A DNA stretch of 32,259 nucleotides from the NCBI GenBank assembly GCA_045646965.1, contig JAZRLR010000020.1:1-32259 (forward strand), in the 5' to 3' direction. This document shows positions 8,280 to 17,278 of this stretch, piece after piece. This DNA is from HGM04593 sp045646965. Lineage in GTDB: Bacteria; Bacteroidota; Bacteroidia; Bacteroidales; Bacteroidaceae. Position 1 is the first letter of the stretch. The number at the start of each line of letters is the position of its first letter. The notes under the pieces are model-generated. The model did no database searches and had not been told where the DNA came from. It saw only the letters and a list, made by a program, of their open reading frames with translations. The translations under genes were made by a program, and so were the position numbers.

Positions 8280-8288
8280 GTATCTTCG
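8257..8288 (+). promoter_or_regulatory. Candidate nfo promoter inside the PiT terminator
   Basis: TTTC at 8257-8260 and TATCTTCG at 8281-8288 are 20 bases apart, each with one mismatch to the Bacteroidota TTTG / TAnnTTTG consensus. The spacing and the position 32 bases before the nfo start support it. The upstream element sits in the terminator stem. Confidence 0.45.
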
Positions 8289-8320
8289 CAAGTAGTATTT
8301 ACCTGTTAAAATTGTAGATT

Positions 8321-9154
8321 ATGAAATATATAGGTGCGCACGTTTCGGCAAGTGGAGGTGTGGAGAACGCTCCCCTCAATGCCGCAGCCATAGGGGCCAA
8401 TGCCTTTGCTCTTTTCACAAAGAATCAGCGTCAGTGGGTGTCGGCACCTCTTGGCGAGAAGAATATAACCCTGTTTAAAAAATATTGTGCCGAAGGGGGC
8501 TTCGACGCACGATATATCCTGCCGCACGACAGCTACCTGATAAACCTCGGCAATCCCGACGAGGAGGCACAGCAGAAGTCGCGCGCTGCCTTTCTCGACG
8601 AGATGAAGCGCTGCGAGCAGCTCGGCCTCACGATGCTTAACTTTCACCCCGGCAGCCATTTAAACAAAGTGTCGGTAGAGCGGTGCCTCGATACCATTGC
8701 AGCAAACATAAACCTCGCCCTCTCTATGACCGCGGGTGTGAAAGCCGTGATAGAAAATACCGCAGGACAGGGTAGCAATGTGGGAAACAAACTCGAGGAG
8801 ATACGTTATATAATAGACCGCATCGACGACAAGAGCCGTGTGGGTGTGTGCATAGACACCTGTCACTTCTATTCGGCCGGCTACGATATTGTGAACGACT
8901 ACGAGGGTGCTTTTGCGGCTCTCGAGCGTGTGATAGGGCTCGAGTATTTGAGTGCCTTGCACCTGAACGACACCAAGAAACCGCTCGGTTCGCGTGTAGA
9001 CAGACACGAGACGCTGGGGCAGGGACTGCTTGGCATCGATTTCTTCAAGAAACTGATGAAAGACTCCCGTTTCGACAATATACCCATAATCCTTGAGACT
9101 CCCGATGAGGCTCGTTGGGCCGAGGAGATTGCCTTGCTGCGCAGTTTTGAATAA
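8321..9154 (+). CDS. nfo: Endonuclease IV (AP endonuclease)
   Basis: This 277-residue protein cleaves DNA 5' to abasic sites and removes blocked 3' ends in base-excision repair. All nine zinc ligands known from E. coli Nfo have counterparts: H69, H109, E145, D179, H182, H214, D227, H229 and E259. Family signatures include GAHVSASGG at the N-terminus, NFHPGS, IENTAGQG, VCIDTCH and the DRHETLGQG segment. Length matches the family (about 280). It is monocistronic: a terminator lies before it and another after it. Confidence 0.97.
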   Translation: MKYIGAHVSASGGVENAPLNAAAIGANAFALFTKNQRQWVSAPLGEKNITLFKKYCAEGGFDARYILPHDSYLINLGNPDEEAQQKSRAAFLDEMKRCEQLGLTMLNFHPGSHLNKVSVERCLDTIAANINLALSMTAGVKAVIENTAGQGSNVGNKLEEIRYIIDRIDDKSRVGVCIDTCHFYSAGYDIVNDYEGAFAALERVIGLEYLSALHLNDTKKPLGSRVDRHETLGQGLLGIDFFKKLMKDSRFDNIPIILETPDEARWAEEIALLRSFE

Positions 9155-9197
9155 AGCCTTGGCACTGAAGCCCTTCTTTATTATCGGCGTAGATAAA

Positions 9198-9234
9198 ACA
9201 AAAGAGTCGTTACATTATGTAACGACTCTTTTGT
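9198..9234 (+). terminator. Terminator between nfo and tRNA-Arg
   Basis: A perfect 17-base stem (9198-9214 with 9218-9234) closes on a 3-base loop. The stem begins with AAAA and ends with TTTT, so it can terminate in both directions: nfo from the left and the tRNA transcript from the right. Confidence 0.88.
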
Positions 9235-9253
9235 GATTTAGTAGGGCTTTTTG

Positions 9254-9327
<74 letters not shown>

Positions 9328-9383
9328 AACCTTATACCTTTAAAAATTCTCTTAAAGGGCGCAGGGTTACCCCTTTGCGGGTG

Positions 9384-9415
9384 CAAAGATAGTGCGTTTA
9401 TTCGTTTGCACCAAA
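9384..9415 (-). promoter_or_regulatory. Promoter of tRNA-Arg
   Basis: On the minus strand TTTG (9412-9415), 20 bases, then TATCTTTG (9384-9391) is an exact match to the Bacteroidota housekeeping promoter TTTG-N19-21-TAnnTTTG. Transcription would start about 50 bases upstream of the mature tRNA. Confidence 0.85.
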
Positions 9416-9483
9416 AAAAAGGTGCTTTTTTTGTTAAAATGGGAGAATATTTGTCTATTTGTCTGTTGCGTGTACCATTTGCG

Positions 9484-10149
9484 CTACTTTATGTGCGTGA
9501 GAAGTTCCTCGAAGCGGGGAATGTGAATCTCCTTGCGGCAGAGTACGATGCAGCCCTGCTCCTGCAGGCTGTTGAGGGCTCTCGACACATTGAGGCGTGT
9601 CTCGCATAGTATCTCGGCAAGGCGTTCCATTTTTATATATAGGTGCTTGCAGCCCTGTCGGCTCTCGCAACGCTGCTCGATGAATTTTATTATTCTTCCC
9701 TCGATGCTTGTGGGTGTCTCCTCCCAGATGCTCTTCTCGAGCAGCTGCACCTTGCGGCTTATGAGGTTCATAAAATTTATCATAAAAATGTTTTGTCCCG
9801 AGAAATCGCTGAAGAAATAGTTCTTGTCGATGGTGAGCAGTGTACATTCGCCCTTTGAGGTGTATCGGCGTTTGTAGCCCGTGGAGTAGCCAAAGATGGA
9901 GTAGGGCTCCAGGGCGAGCGGGGCGGTGTGCTCCTCGGTTATTTTGTAGCTGCCGTCGGGTGCGGTGGCTTCGGATATTATGGTGCCCTTTGTGAGAAGG
10001 GTGAAACGGTTGCACTCCTCGCCACATTCGCGCAGAATCTCCTTGTCGCCGTAGCTGAAGAACTCGAGCTTCACCTTGTCGAGTATGGCTGTTATGTCGT
10101 CCTTGCTCATCCCCTGGAAATAGGGCAGGCATAATAGATTTTCGTACAT
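9484..10149 (-). CDS. Crp/Fnr-family transcriptional regulator
   Basis: This 221-residue protein has an N-terminal cyclic-nucleotide-binding fold (about 15-120; jelly-roll segments such as YGDKEILRECGEECNRFTLL and LEPYSIFGYSTG). A linking dimer helix (about 120-150) and a C-terminal winged helix-turn-helix (about 155-215; MERLAEILCETRLNVSRALN is the recognition region) follow. It lacks the Cys cluster of FNR-type iron-sulfur sensors, and the phosphate-binding RxA motif of cAMP-responsive CRP is not evident, so the signal is unknown. It is convergent with nfo and divergent from miaA. I found no convincing promoter or terminator for it. Confidence 0.92.
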   Translation of the reverse strand: MYENLLCLPYFQGMSKDDITAILDKVKLEFFSYGDKEILRECGEECNRFTLLTKGTIISEATAPDGSYKITEEHTAPLALEPYSIFGYSTGYKRRYTSKGECTLLTIDKNYFFSDFSGQNIFMINFMNLISRKVQLLEKSIWEETPTSIEGRIIKFIEQRCESRQGCKHLYIKMERLAEILCETRLNVSRALNSLQEQGCIVLCRKEIHIPRFEELLTHIK

Positions 10150-10305
10150 CGGTCTTTGTTTTATGTTATAACTATTTTCTTATTAAAAAAGTATAAACCT
10201 TGCGGTGTTTTTTAACTTTTTTAACTTAATTCCCTCTCTTGTGCAGCCCGAACCTGTGCTGTGGCAGCTGTGCAGTGCTGTGTGTCGAAATTTATGATGA
10301 TTTAT

Positions 10306-10336
10306 TTTGCAATTGCGTCGAACTTGCTTAACTTCG
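10306..10336 (+). promoter_or_regulatory. Candidate promoter of the miaA operon
   Basis: TTTG (10306-10309), 19 bases, then TAACTTCG (10329-10336) matches the Bacteroidota consensus except for C in place of the third T. It would give a leader of about 35 bases before miaA. Confidence 0.55.
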
Positions 10337-10375
10337 CGTCATATTAATATATTGGCATTATGTGCCTTGTAGTCT

Positions 10376-11305
10376 ATGTTTTTGAAGAGCGATAAATATG
10401 ATATGCTGGCGGTGGTTGGTCCCACGGCGTGCGGTAAGACTGCGCTTGCCGTGGAGCTTGCGCTTGCCCTTGGCGGCGAGATTATAAGCGCCGACAGTCG
10501 TCAGGTGTATCGCGGTATGGACATAGGTACGGGAAAAGACCTTGCAGAGTATTGCAAGGACGGTGTGCAGGTGCCTGCGCATCTCATAGATATTGTGGAT
10601 GCGGGCGAAAAGTATAACCTCTTTGAGTTTCAGCGCGATTTCCTTGCGGCATACGACTGTGTGGTGTCGCGCGGCGCTTTGCCCATTTTGTGCGGCGGCA
10701 GCGGTATGTATGTGGAGTCGGTGCTCAAGGGTTACAGGCTCATTCCTGTGCCCGAAAACAAGGCTCTGCGCGAGCGTCTCGAAGAGAAAAGCCTCGACGA
10801 ACTCACCGCCATTCTTGCAGGTTATAAAGCCTTGCATAATAACACCGACACCGATACAAAGAAACGCGCTATACGCGCCATTGAGATAGAGGAATATTAT
10901 GCCACCTGCCCGGTGGAGGAGCGTTCCTTCCCCTCGATACGTACCCTTGTGGTGGGTGTGGACGTAGACCGCGAGGTGCGTCGCAACCGCATATCGGCAC
11001 GCCTTGAGCAGAGGCTTCGCGAGGGGCTTGTGGAGGAGGTGCGCGGCCTGCTCGAGTCGGGAGTGACCGATGAACAGCTCATATACTATGGCCTCGAGTA
11101 TAAATTTGTCACTATGTATGTGACGGGCAAGATGGGCTACGACGAAATGGTGAAAGGGCTCGAGACGGCAATACACCAGTTTGCCAAGCGCCAGATGACC
11201 TGGTTCCGCGGAATGGAGCGTCGCGGCACGCCGATAATTTGGGTGGACGCCTCCTTGTCGCGCACCGAACAGATTGATTTTGTAAGAGAATTGCTGTATG
11301 GCTAA
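10376..11305 (+). CDS. miaA: tRNA dimethylallyltransferase
   Basis: MiaA transfers a dimethylallyl group to N6 of A37 in tRNAs that read codons starting with U. The 309-residue protein shows the P-loop GPTACGKT (15-22), the DSRQVYRGMDIGTG motif (40-53), GGSGMYVES in the middle, and the C-terminal RQMTWFRG signature. The ATG at 10376 is preceded by an in-frame stop at 10370, which fixes the upstream limit. The GLEYKFV segment differs from the GxGYKE form seen in many bacteria; some Bacteroidota carry two MiaA paralogues and this may be the divergent one. The end overlaps the next gene by 8 bases, so the two are translationally coupled. Confidence 0.95.
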   Translation: MFLKSDKYDMLAVVGPTACGKTALAVELALALGGEIISADSRQVYRGMDIGTGKDLAEYCKDGVQVPAHLIDIVDAGEKYNLFEFQRDFLAAYDCVVSRGALPILCGGSGMYVESVLKGYRLIPVPENKALRERLEEKSLDELTAILAGYKALHNNTDTDTKKRAIRAIEIEEYYATCPVEERSFPSIRTLVVGVDVDREVRRNRISARLEQRLREGLVEEVRGLLESGVTDEQLIYYGLEYKFVTMYVTGKMGYDEMVKGLETAIHQFAKRQMTWFRGMERRGTPIIWVDASLSRTEQIDFVRELLYG

Positions 11306-12236
11306 AAATATAAAGATAGACAGACATAGATGGGGTATCATATATTGCCCCAAGCTGGGAACCCTCTCGCCTCAAAGACGCTGGGGGGAGATTCGCGACT
11401 ATCTTAAAGAGAAGGGCGTCGAGTATGACTATATACAGTCGGAGGATTACTCTTCGTTGGCACGTCAGGCAAAGATGCTTGCCGACAATGGTTACGAGAC
11501 GATAGTTGTGGTGGGTGGCGACGGCGCTTTGCAGGATGTGATAAATGGCGTGATGCAGTCGGAGAACTACGGCCGCGTTGCGCTCGGAATAATTCCCAAC
11601 GGCCTTGCCAACGACTATGCATCGTATTGGGGCCTCCCGCTGCACGACTATAAAAAGGCGGTAGACCATATTATCACCCGCAGGGTGAGAAGCGTCGATG
11701 TGGGCTGTTGTGAATACACCGTTGAGGGCGGCGATGTGAAACGTTATTTCCTCAATGTGCTCAATATAGGTCTCACGGCCCGCGTTGTGGAGTTTGCCAA
11801 TGTGAAGCGCTATCTTTTCACCCGTCTCACTTCAACCTTAAGAAGCCTTTTCTTCCTGCTTTTCTGCAGACAGAATTTCAATATGCGTTTCCGCTTGAAC
11901 AGCCAGCAGGTGAACGGCAAGTTTATGATGCTCTGCATAGGTAGCTCGCGCGGCTATGGAATGACACCCAGTGCCGTGCCCTACAACGGCTGGCTCGATG
12001 TGTCGGCGATAAGAATGCCAAAATTCTTTGGTATGATACAGGGCCTTTATATGGTGTACAAACGCAAGATTATGAATTACGAGCTTATGGAGCCGTTCCG
12101 CACAACCGACATCCTTATAGAATCGGTAGACGGAGCCCCCGCTGCTGTGGACGGCCGCACTTTCACCCCTACATTCCCTATGAGAGTGAAGGTGCTTCCC
12201 GAGGCTGTTAAACTGATAATACCAACTAAAATATAA
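11298..12236 (+). CDS. Diacylglycerol/sphingoid lipid kinase-like protein
   Basis: This 312-residue protein has the DAGK catalytic domain (about 12-150) and a C-terminal beta-sandwich half. The nucleotide-binding motif reads VVVGGDGALQDVINGV (71-86) and the second motif GIIPNGLANDYA (97-108). Family members usually have GGDGT; here the Thr is Ala, and the GxGNDFA motif is GLANDYA. Such enzymes phosphorylate lipid hydroxyls: diacylglycerol in DgkB or YegS relatives, sphingoid bases in others. Bacteroidota make sphingolipids, so a sphingoid or ceramide substrate is possible, but the substrate cannot be read here. It overlaps miaA by 8 bases and lies 11 bases before kdsA. Confidence 0.88.
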   Translation: MAKNIKIDRHRWGIIYCPKLGTLSPQRRWGEIRDYLKEKGVEYDYIQSEDYSSLARQAKMLADNGYETIVVVGGDGALQDVINGVMQSENYGRVALGIIPNGLANDYASYWGLPLHDYKKAVDHIITRRVRSVDVGCCEYTVEGGDVKRYFLNVLNIGLTARVVEFANVKRYLFTRLTSTLRSLFFLLFCRQNFNMRFRLNSQQVNGKFMMLCIGSSRGYGMTPSAVPYNGWLDVSAIRMPKFFGMIQGLYMVYKRKIMNYELMEPFRTTDILIESVDGAPAAVDGRTFTPTFPMRVKVLPEAVKLIIPTKI

Positions 12237-12247
12237 TAAATTAAGAT

Positions 12248-13051
12248 ATGACAATAAGAGAATTGACATCTACCGAGAATTTCTTTCTTTTGGCAGGTCC
12301 CTGCGTAATCGAGGGCGAGGATATGGCGATGTGCATCGCCGAGAAGGTGGTTGCAATGACTAGCGACAGAAATATACCCTATGTGTTCAAAGGTTCATAC
12401 CGCAAGGCAAACCGTTCGCGCATAGACTCTTTTACCGGTATCGGCGACGAGAATGCGTTGCGTGTGTTGCGCAAGGTGCGCGAGACTTTCAATATCCCCG
12501 TGGTGACCGACGTTCACTCGGCCGAGGAGGCCGAAATGGCTGCCGAGTATGTCGATATTCTGCAGATTCCTGCTTTTCTGTGCCGTCAGACCGATTTGCT
12601 TATGGCTGCCGCAAAGACAGGTCGTATCGTAAATATTAAAAAAGGACAGTTCCTCTCGCCAATGGCAATGAAATTTGCTGCCGAGAAGGTGGTGTCTGAA
12701 GGCGGTGCAGGGCGTGTTATGCTCACCGAACGCGGTACTACATTTGGTTATCAGGATCTTGTGGTCGATTTCCGCGGAATACCCCAAATGCGCTCTTTCG
12801 GTCATCCCGTGGTAATGGATATTACACACTCGTTGCAGCAGCCCAACCAGACAGCGGGTGTTACGGGAGGTATGCCCGAGATGATTTCGACCATCGCAAA
12901 GGCTGCCATAGCTGTGGGTGCCGACGGAATCTTCATTGAGACACACGAGAACCCTGCCGAGGCAAAGAGCGACGGCGCAAATATGCTGCGTCTCGACCTG
13001 CTCGAGGAACTGCTCGATACGCTGCTCCGTGTGCGTGCCGCCGTGCGTTGA
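12248..13051 (+). CDS. kdsA: 3-deoxy-D-manno-octulosonate 8-phosphate synthase
   Basis: KdsA condenses phosphoenolpyruvate with arabinose 5-phosphate to make KDO 8-phosphate, the first step toward the lipopolysaccharide inner-core sugar. The 267-residue protein shows LAGPCVIE, the FKGSYRKANRSR substrate loop, NIKKGQF and MDITHS. It is of the metal-dependent class: C19, H194, E231 and D242 have the same spacing as the Aquifex metal ligands C11, H185, E222 and D233, whereas E. coli-type enzymes have Asn in place of the Cys. It lies inside the miaA operon, 11 bases after the lipid kinase and 9 before the barrel protein. Confidence 0.97.
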   Translation: MTIRELTSTENFFLLAGPCVIEGEDMAMCIAEKVVAMTSDRNIPYVFKGSYRKANRSRIDSFTGIGDENALRVLRKVRETFNIPVVTDVHSAEEAEMAAEYVDILQIPAFLCRQTDLLMAAAKTGRIVNIKKGQFLSPMAMKFAAEKVVSEGGAGRVMLTERGTTFGYQDLVVDFRGIPQMRSFGHPVVMDITHSLQQPNQTAGVTGGMPEMISTIAKAAIAVGADGIFIETHENPAEAKSDGANMLRLDLLEELLDTLLRVRAAVR

Positions 13052-13060
13052 TAATATGAT

Positions 13061-15199
13061 ATGAGAAGCTTCATTCTTGTATCGGCTTTATTGTGGGCTC
13101 TCTTTGTTGCGCCCACATTTGGCAGCATCCCCGCCGGGGGTGCTGCCAAATGTCTTATGGAGCTATACGGCGAGAGGCTGCTGGCGGGTGAATTTTCCGT
13201 GAGGGAACTCTTTGGCGACTTGTATGTGAAACAGTATGTCGATGTGGAAAAGCACAACTTGCTGCTCAATCTCATTCCCGACCTTGCACGCTTCGACAAA
13301 GAGAAAGGGAAGTATCTGTCGGAACTTTTTTACGAGGTGCACTATTTGAAGGACGCTCTGCCCGATGTGCGCAGGGTGGCACATCTTACATCGTTTGGGC
13401 GTGGCAACGGCGAGGTGGAGAGGATTATGTATTACATAAGCCCCGACCTCCTCAAAGAAAAAATCTTCAAGGCGCAGTATCTCTCGCCGCTCTATCCCAC
13501 AAACTTTAGGTACTACGACTACTCGCCTGATACTACTTACACGGGCGAGGGGGTGAAAATCCTTTTTACGCAGAAATTCGATAATATAAAACTTATCGAC
13601 GCAGGGTGGGTTGTGTTCGGCGACGACAGCTCTGTGCGCAGTGCCCGCTTCGAGGGGTGGGACGAGCAGAGCACCTTTGAGGTGGAGTGCGCAATGGGCG
13701 ACGAGGGGCTCTCGCGTAATGTGGTAAAGGAAATGACGGTTGCCATAGATTATAATTTTGCGGGTAATAGACTTAAAATTTCCGCCGCGGCAGAATATGA
13801 CTATTCGGTGCTCTCCAACGAGCTCAACGAGTTTGACAAGAAAAGCCGCTACGATGTCACGGGCTCGCTCAACACCAATTGGAGCAAGAGCGAAGTGGGG
13901 CAGCGCGATGTGTATGCGGCGTTGCACCGCACCCTGCCGCTCACGGGTGGCGACTCGCTGCTATACAATAGAAAAAGCGTGCAGCGGGGCGACAGCACCC
14001 TCGCTCTCATCGACGAGAAGAAGAGTCGCAGCAAAGTTATTGCGAGCCGTCTGTGGGATGTGGGTGACGAAATGATAAGCAGCCACACATATAGCTGGGG
14101 CGATAACGATGTAAAGATGTATCCCATAATAAACCCCTCTTATATGCGCTACAGCTCCTCTAAAGGATTCACCTATAAGCTCGCTCTCAATCTGCAGAGC
14201 CGCATAGGCGACAGGCACGCTTTGCAGGTGAAGCCCACGCTCGGCTATAGCTTTAAACTCAAAGAGTTCTATTGGAACGTGAGCGGCCGATACCTCTTTG
14301 ACAAACGTCGCAACGGTGTCGTTACGCTGTCGGCGGGGCGTGAGAACAGTATCTACCGCAAGGTGGAAATAGAGAAGATAAAAGATGTGGAGTTTTCGCA
14401 GGTGCACTTCTCTGAAATGGCGCTCAAATACTACCGCGACACGCGCGTGAGGTTTAATGTGAAACAGGAACTTTTTAACGGCTTTGAGGCATCGGTAGGT
14501 GTAAATTTCTATTACCGCTCGATGAACGGCAGCGCCGTGGGCGAGGTGGTAGACGGCAAGGTACTGCAAAGGAAATATAAAAACTTCGCCCCGGTGGTGC
14601 AGCTTGTGTGGCAGCCGGGAATGTATCACTACTACGACGGCGAGGACAAGGTGAACCTCGGCTCCCGTATGCCGCGCTTCTCGCTGAATGTGGAACAGGG
14701 GGTACGCGGGGTGCTCGACTCAAAGTCGCTATACACCCGTGCCGAGCTCGATGTGCAGCACAAAATGCGTCTCACGAGCAGCCTGGCGCTGTATGCACGT
14801 GTGGGAGCGGGCGGCTATCTCTATGACAAGGATGCGACGTTCATTTCTTACGCTTTTCTCAAAGATAATATCCTGCCGCTCGACAAGGACGACGAGCTCA
14901 AGGGAGTCTTTCAGCTCCTCGACTCGGAGTGGTATAACTCGGCCAACAGATACTTTAGGGTAAACGCCACCTGTGTCTCTCCTTTTATAATATTACAGCA
15001 GGTTCTCCCGCAGGTTAAATTTTTCAAAAATGAAATGCTATTCTTCAATATGCTCTTCCTCTCGAAACTGCATCCATACAGCGAGTATGGTTACGGAGTG
15101 GAGACTCCCTATCTGAATGTGGGTTTTTTCGCGGGTTTCGAGAATTTTTCATTTCATAAAATTGGTTGCAAAATAACAATTTCGCTATTCGAAGATTAG
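13061..15199 (+). CDS. DUF5686-like outer-membrane beta-barrel protein
   Basis: This 712-residue protein begins with a signal peptide (likely cleaved near residue 21, TFG|SI). The N-terminal third (about 25-200) is soluble, with YLSPLYPTNFRYYDY and GEGVKILFTQKFDN typical of the DUF5686 family. The rest is rich in alternating aromatic strands (FTYKLALNLQ, FYWNVSGRYLF, VRFNVKQELF), and the chain ends with ITISLFED. DUF5686 proteins commonly carry an N-terminal carboxypeptidase-regulatory-like domain; none is present here, so this is a short form. Function unknown; an envelope role is supported by kdsA 9 bases upstream in the same operon. The family call rests on overall pattern, not a search. 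Confidence 0.72.
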   Translation: MRSFILVSALLWALFVAPTFGSIPAGGAAKCLMELYGERLLAGEFSVRELFGDLYVKQYVDVEKHNLLLNLIPDLARFDKEKGKYLSELFYEVHYLKDALPDVRRVAHLTSFGRGNGEVERIMYYISPDLLKEKIFKAQYLSPLYPTNFRYYDYSPDTTYTGEGVKILFTQKFDNIKLIDAGWVVFGDDSSVRSARFEGWDEQSTFEVECAMGDEGLSRNVVKEMTVAIDYNFAGNRLKISAAAEYDYSVLSNELNEFDKKSRYDVTGSLNTNWSKSEVGQRDVYAALHRTLPLTGGDSLLYNRKSVQRGDSTLALIDEKKSRSKVIASRLWDVGDEMISSHTYSWGDNDVKMYPIINPSYMRYSSSKGFTYKLALNLQSRIGDRHALQVKPTLGYSFKLKEFYWNVSGRYLFDKRRNGVVTLSAGRENSIYRKVEIEKIKDVEFSQVHFSEMALKYYRDTRVRFNVKQELFNGFEASVGVNFYYRSMNGSAVGEVVDGKVLQRKYKNFAPVVQLVWQPGMYHYYDGEDKVNLGSRMPRFSLNVEQGVRGVLDSKSLYTRAELDVQHKMRLTSSLALYARVGAGGYLYDKDATFISYAFLKDNILPLDKDDELKGVFQLLDSEWYNSANRYFRVNATCVSPFIILQQVLPQVKFFKNEMLFFNMLFLSKLHPYSEYGYGVETPYLNVGFFAGFENFSFHKIGCKITISLFED

Positions 15200-15246
15200 G
15201 GTTTTTGTCGCTTTTTATATTTTTTTTAGAAAAAAACGTGTAGTTT

Positions 15247-15278
15247 TTTGTTATTCAATTTTATAATCATTACATTTG
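15247..15278 (+). promoter_or_regulatory. Promoter of the glycogen operon
   Basis: TTTG (15247-15250), 20 bases, then TACATTTG (15271-15278) is an exact match to the Bacteroidota promoter consensus. It lies 43 bases before the debranching-enzyme start and predicts a leader of about 35 bases. Confidence 0.82.
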
Positions 15279-15320
15279 GGAAGTGATAAGTAAAATAGTT
15301 TAATAAATAAATTATACGAG

Positions 15321-17273
15321 ATGAGTTATTTGCGATTCGAAAAAACGCTGATGACGAACTTGGAAGAGTCGTTGCAGAAGGAGATTTTGAGGACAAACCG
15401 TTCGGGTGCTTATCATTGCTCGACTATTGTCGATTGCAATACCCGTAAATATCACGGTTTGTTGGTTGTACCCATTCCTCAACTCGACGATGAGAACCAC
15501 GTGTTACTTTCGTCGCTCGATGAGACAGTTGTGCTGCACGGTGCAGAGTTCAACTTGGGCTTGCACAAATACAACGCCGACAACTTCAGTCCCCGAGGCA
15601 ACAAATACATCCGTGAGTTCGCTTGGGAGCGTGTCCCCACCACTATCTACAACGTGGGTGGCGTGTGGCTTAAAAAAGAGAAAGCCTTTGTGCATCACGA
15701 GAACAGAATTCTTATTCGCTACACCTTGCTGAAAGCGAATACGGCAGTAACATTGCGCCTGCGTCCGTTCCTTGCGTTCCGCAGCGTTCGTGAATATACT
15801 CACGAAAACAGCATTGCCGACCGCAGCTACAAAGAGGTAGAGAACGGTATCAGTATGCGTATGTATACCGACTACCCCGACCTCTATATGCAGCTCAATA
15901 AAAAGAATGACTTCGTATATCAGCCCGACTGGTACCGTGGCATTGAGTATGTAAAGGAGCTTGAGCGTGGTTACGACTTCAATGAGGACCTTTTCGTGCC
16001 CGGATACTTTGAGGTGAAAATGAAGGCCGGCGAGAGCATTGTCTTCTCGGGCGGTGTGTCACCTATGACCACAAGGTCAATGAAAGCCGCTTTCGAGCAC
16101 GAGGAGGCCATCCGCGATCCGCGCGACAACTTTATGCACTGTATGCAGTGTGCGGGTAACCAGTTCTTCAATGTTCAGGGCGAGCACATCTATATCCTTG
16201 CAGGTTATCCCTGGTTCAAGTGTCGTGCACGCGACCTCTTTGTGTCGTTGCCCGGTCTTGCACTCTCGCAAGGTCACTACGATGAGTTTGAAAAGGTTAT
16301 GCGCACAGCAAGCATTGCCATCGATGATTTTATGAACGACCGCATCAGCGATTGCAAAATATATGAGATGGAGCACCCCGACGTTCTTTTGTGGGCGGTG
16401 TGGGCTTTGCAGCAGTATGCCAAGGAGTGCAGCATTGAGGCTTGCCGCGACAAGTACGGCGCCCTCTTGATGCGCATCTACGACTATATACGCAACAACA
16501 AACACAACAACCTGCGCGTTGCACAGAATGGTCTCTTGTCTACCAATGGCAAGGACAAGGCTGTCACTTGGATGAACTCTACTGTGAACGGTCGCCCCGT
16601 AGTTCCCCGCACAGGTTACGTCGTAGAAATCAACGCATTGTGGTACAATGCACTCGTCTTCATACAGCAGATGGCCGAGCTTATGCACAACCAACCTGTT
16701 GTGGAGTCGCTTGCACGCCTTATCCCCCTCACAGGAAAGGCTTTTGTTGAGGTGTTTGTAAACCAGTACGGCTACCTCTACGACTATGTAGACGGCGATT
16801 ATGTAGACTGGAGCGTGCGTCCCAATATGATATTTGCTGTGGCGCTCGACAACTCTCCTCTCGACTCACGACAGAAGAAGAAAGTTCTCGACATCGTTAC
16901 CCGCGAGCTTCTCACACCGCGCGGTCTGCGTTCACTCTCTCCCAAGAGTGTGGGCTACAACCCCAACTATGTGGGCCCGCAGGTGCAGCGCGACTACGCA
17001 TACCACCAGGGTACAGCGTGGCCTTGGCTCGGAGGTTTCTACTATGAGGCATATTTGAAAATATATAAATTGAGCGGTATCTCGTTTGTACAGCGCCAGA
17101 TGATTGGCTTCGAGGACGAGATTGTTCAGCACTGCGTAGGTTCTATACCCGAGGTGTTCGACGGAAACCCGCCCTTCAAGGGACGCGGCGCCGTGGCATT
17201 CGCAATGAACGTGGCAGAGATTTTGAGAACGAGCCAGTTGCTCAAGCAATATGAATCTAAATTGGAGGGATAA
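15321..17273 (+). CDS. Glycogen debranching enzyme (amylo-alpha-1,6-glucosidase, GH133-type)
   Basis: This 650-residue cytoplasmic enzyme removes alpha-1,6 branch points from glycogen. The N-terminal half (about 15-260) fits the bacterial/archaeal GDE N-terminal beta-sandwich (RSGAYHCSTIVDCNTRKYHG near residue 27). The C-terminal half (about 280-645) is an (alpha/alpha)6 barrel: PWFKCRARDLFVSLPGL corresponds to the family's WFGDWGRDTMISLPG-type motif, NSTVNGRPVVPRTGYVVEIN and ALWYNAL follow, and YHQGTAWPWLGG is near the end. Length is typical. It opens an operon with a GT4 synthase (5 bases downstream) and a GH57-like protein, an arrangement I recall from Bacteroides. A consensus promoter precedes it. 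Confidence 0.93.
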   Translation: MSYLRFEKTLMTNLEESLQKEILRTNRSGAYHCSTIVDCNTRKYHGLLVVPIPQLDDENHVLLSSLDETVVLHGAEFNLGLHKYNADNFSPRGNKYIREFAWERVPTTIYNVGGVWLKKEKAFVHHENRILIRYTLLKANTAVTLRLRPFLAFRSVREYTHENSIADRSYKEVENGISMRMYTDYPDLYMQLNKKNDFVYQPDWYRGIEYVKELERGYDFNEDLFVPGYFEVKMKAGESIVFSGGVSPMTTRSMKAAFEHEEAIRDPRDNFMHCMQCAGNQFFNVQGEHIYILAGYPWFKCRARDLFVSLPGLALSQGHYDEFEKVMRTASIAIDDFMNDRISDCKIYEMEHPDVLLWAVWALQQYAKECSIEACRDKYGALLMRIYDYIRNNKHNNLRVAQNGLLSTNGKDKAVTWMNSTVNGRPVVPRTGYVVEINALWYNALVFIQQMAELMHNQPVVESLARLIPLTGKAFVEVFVNQYGYLYDYVDGDYVDWSVRPNMIFAVALDNSPLDSRQKKKVLDIVTRELLTPRGLRSLSPKSVGYNPNYVGPQVQRDYAYHQGTAWPWLGGFYYEAYLKIYKLSGISFVQRQMIGFEDEIVQHCVGSIPEVFDGNPPFKGRGAVAFAMNVAEILRTSQLLKQYESKLEG

Positions 17274-17278
17274 GCGAT

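Noticed and set aside
9408..9425. GCACC-A8-GGTGC hairpin upstream of the tRNA promoter
   Set aside because: The 5-base stem with an 8-base loop is too weak for a confident terminator and overlaps the tRNA promoter element.
10358..11353. Long open frame of 331 codons antisense to miaA
   Set aside because: It lies fully opposite miaA and its neighbour; the protein is His- and Leu-rich without family features and reflects codon bias of the true gene.
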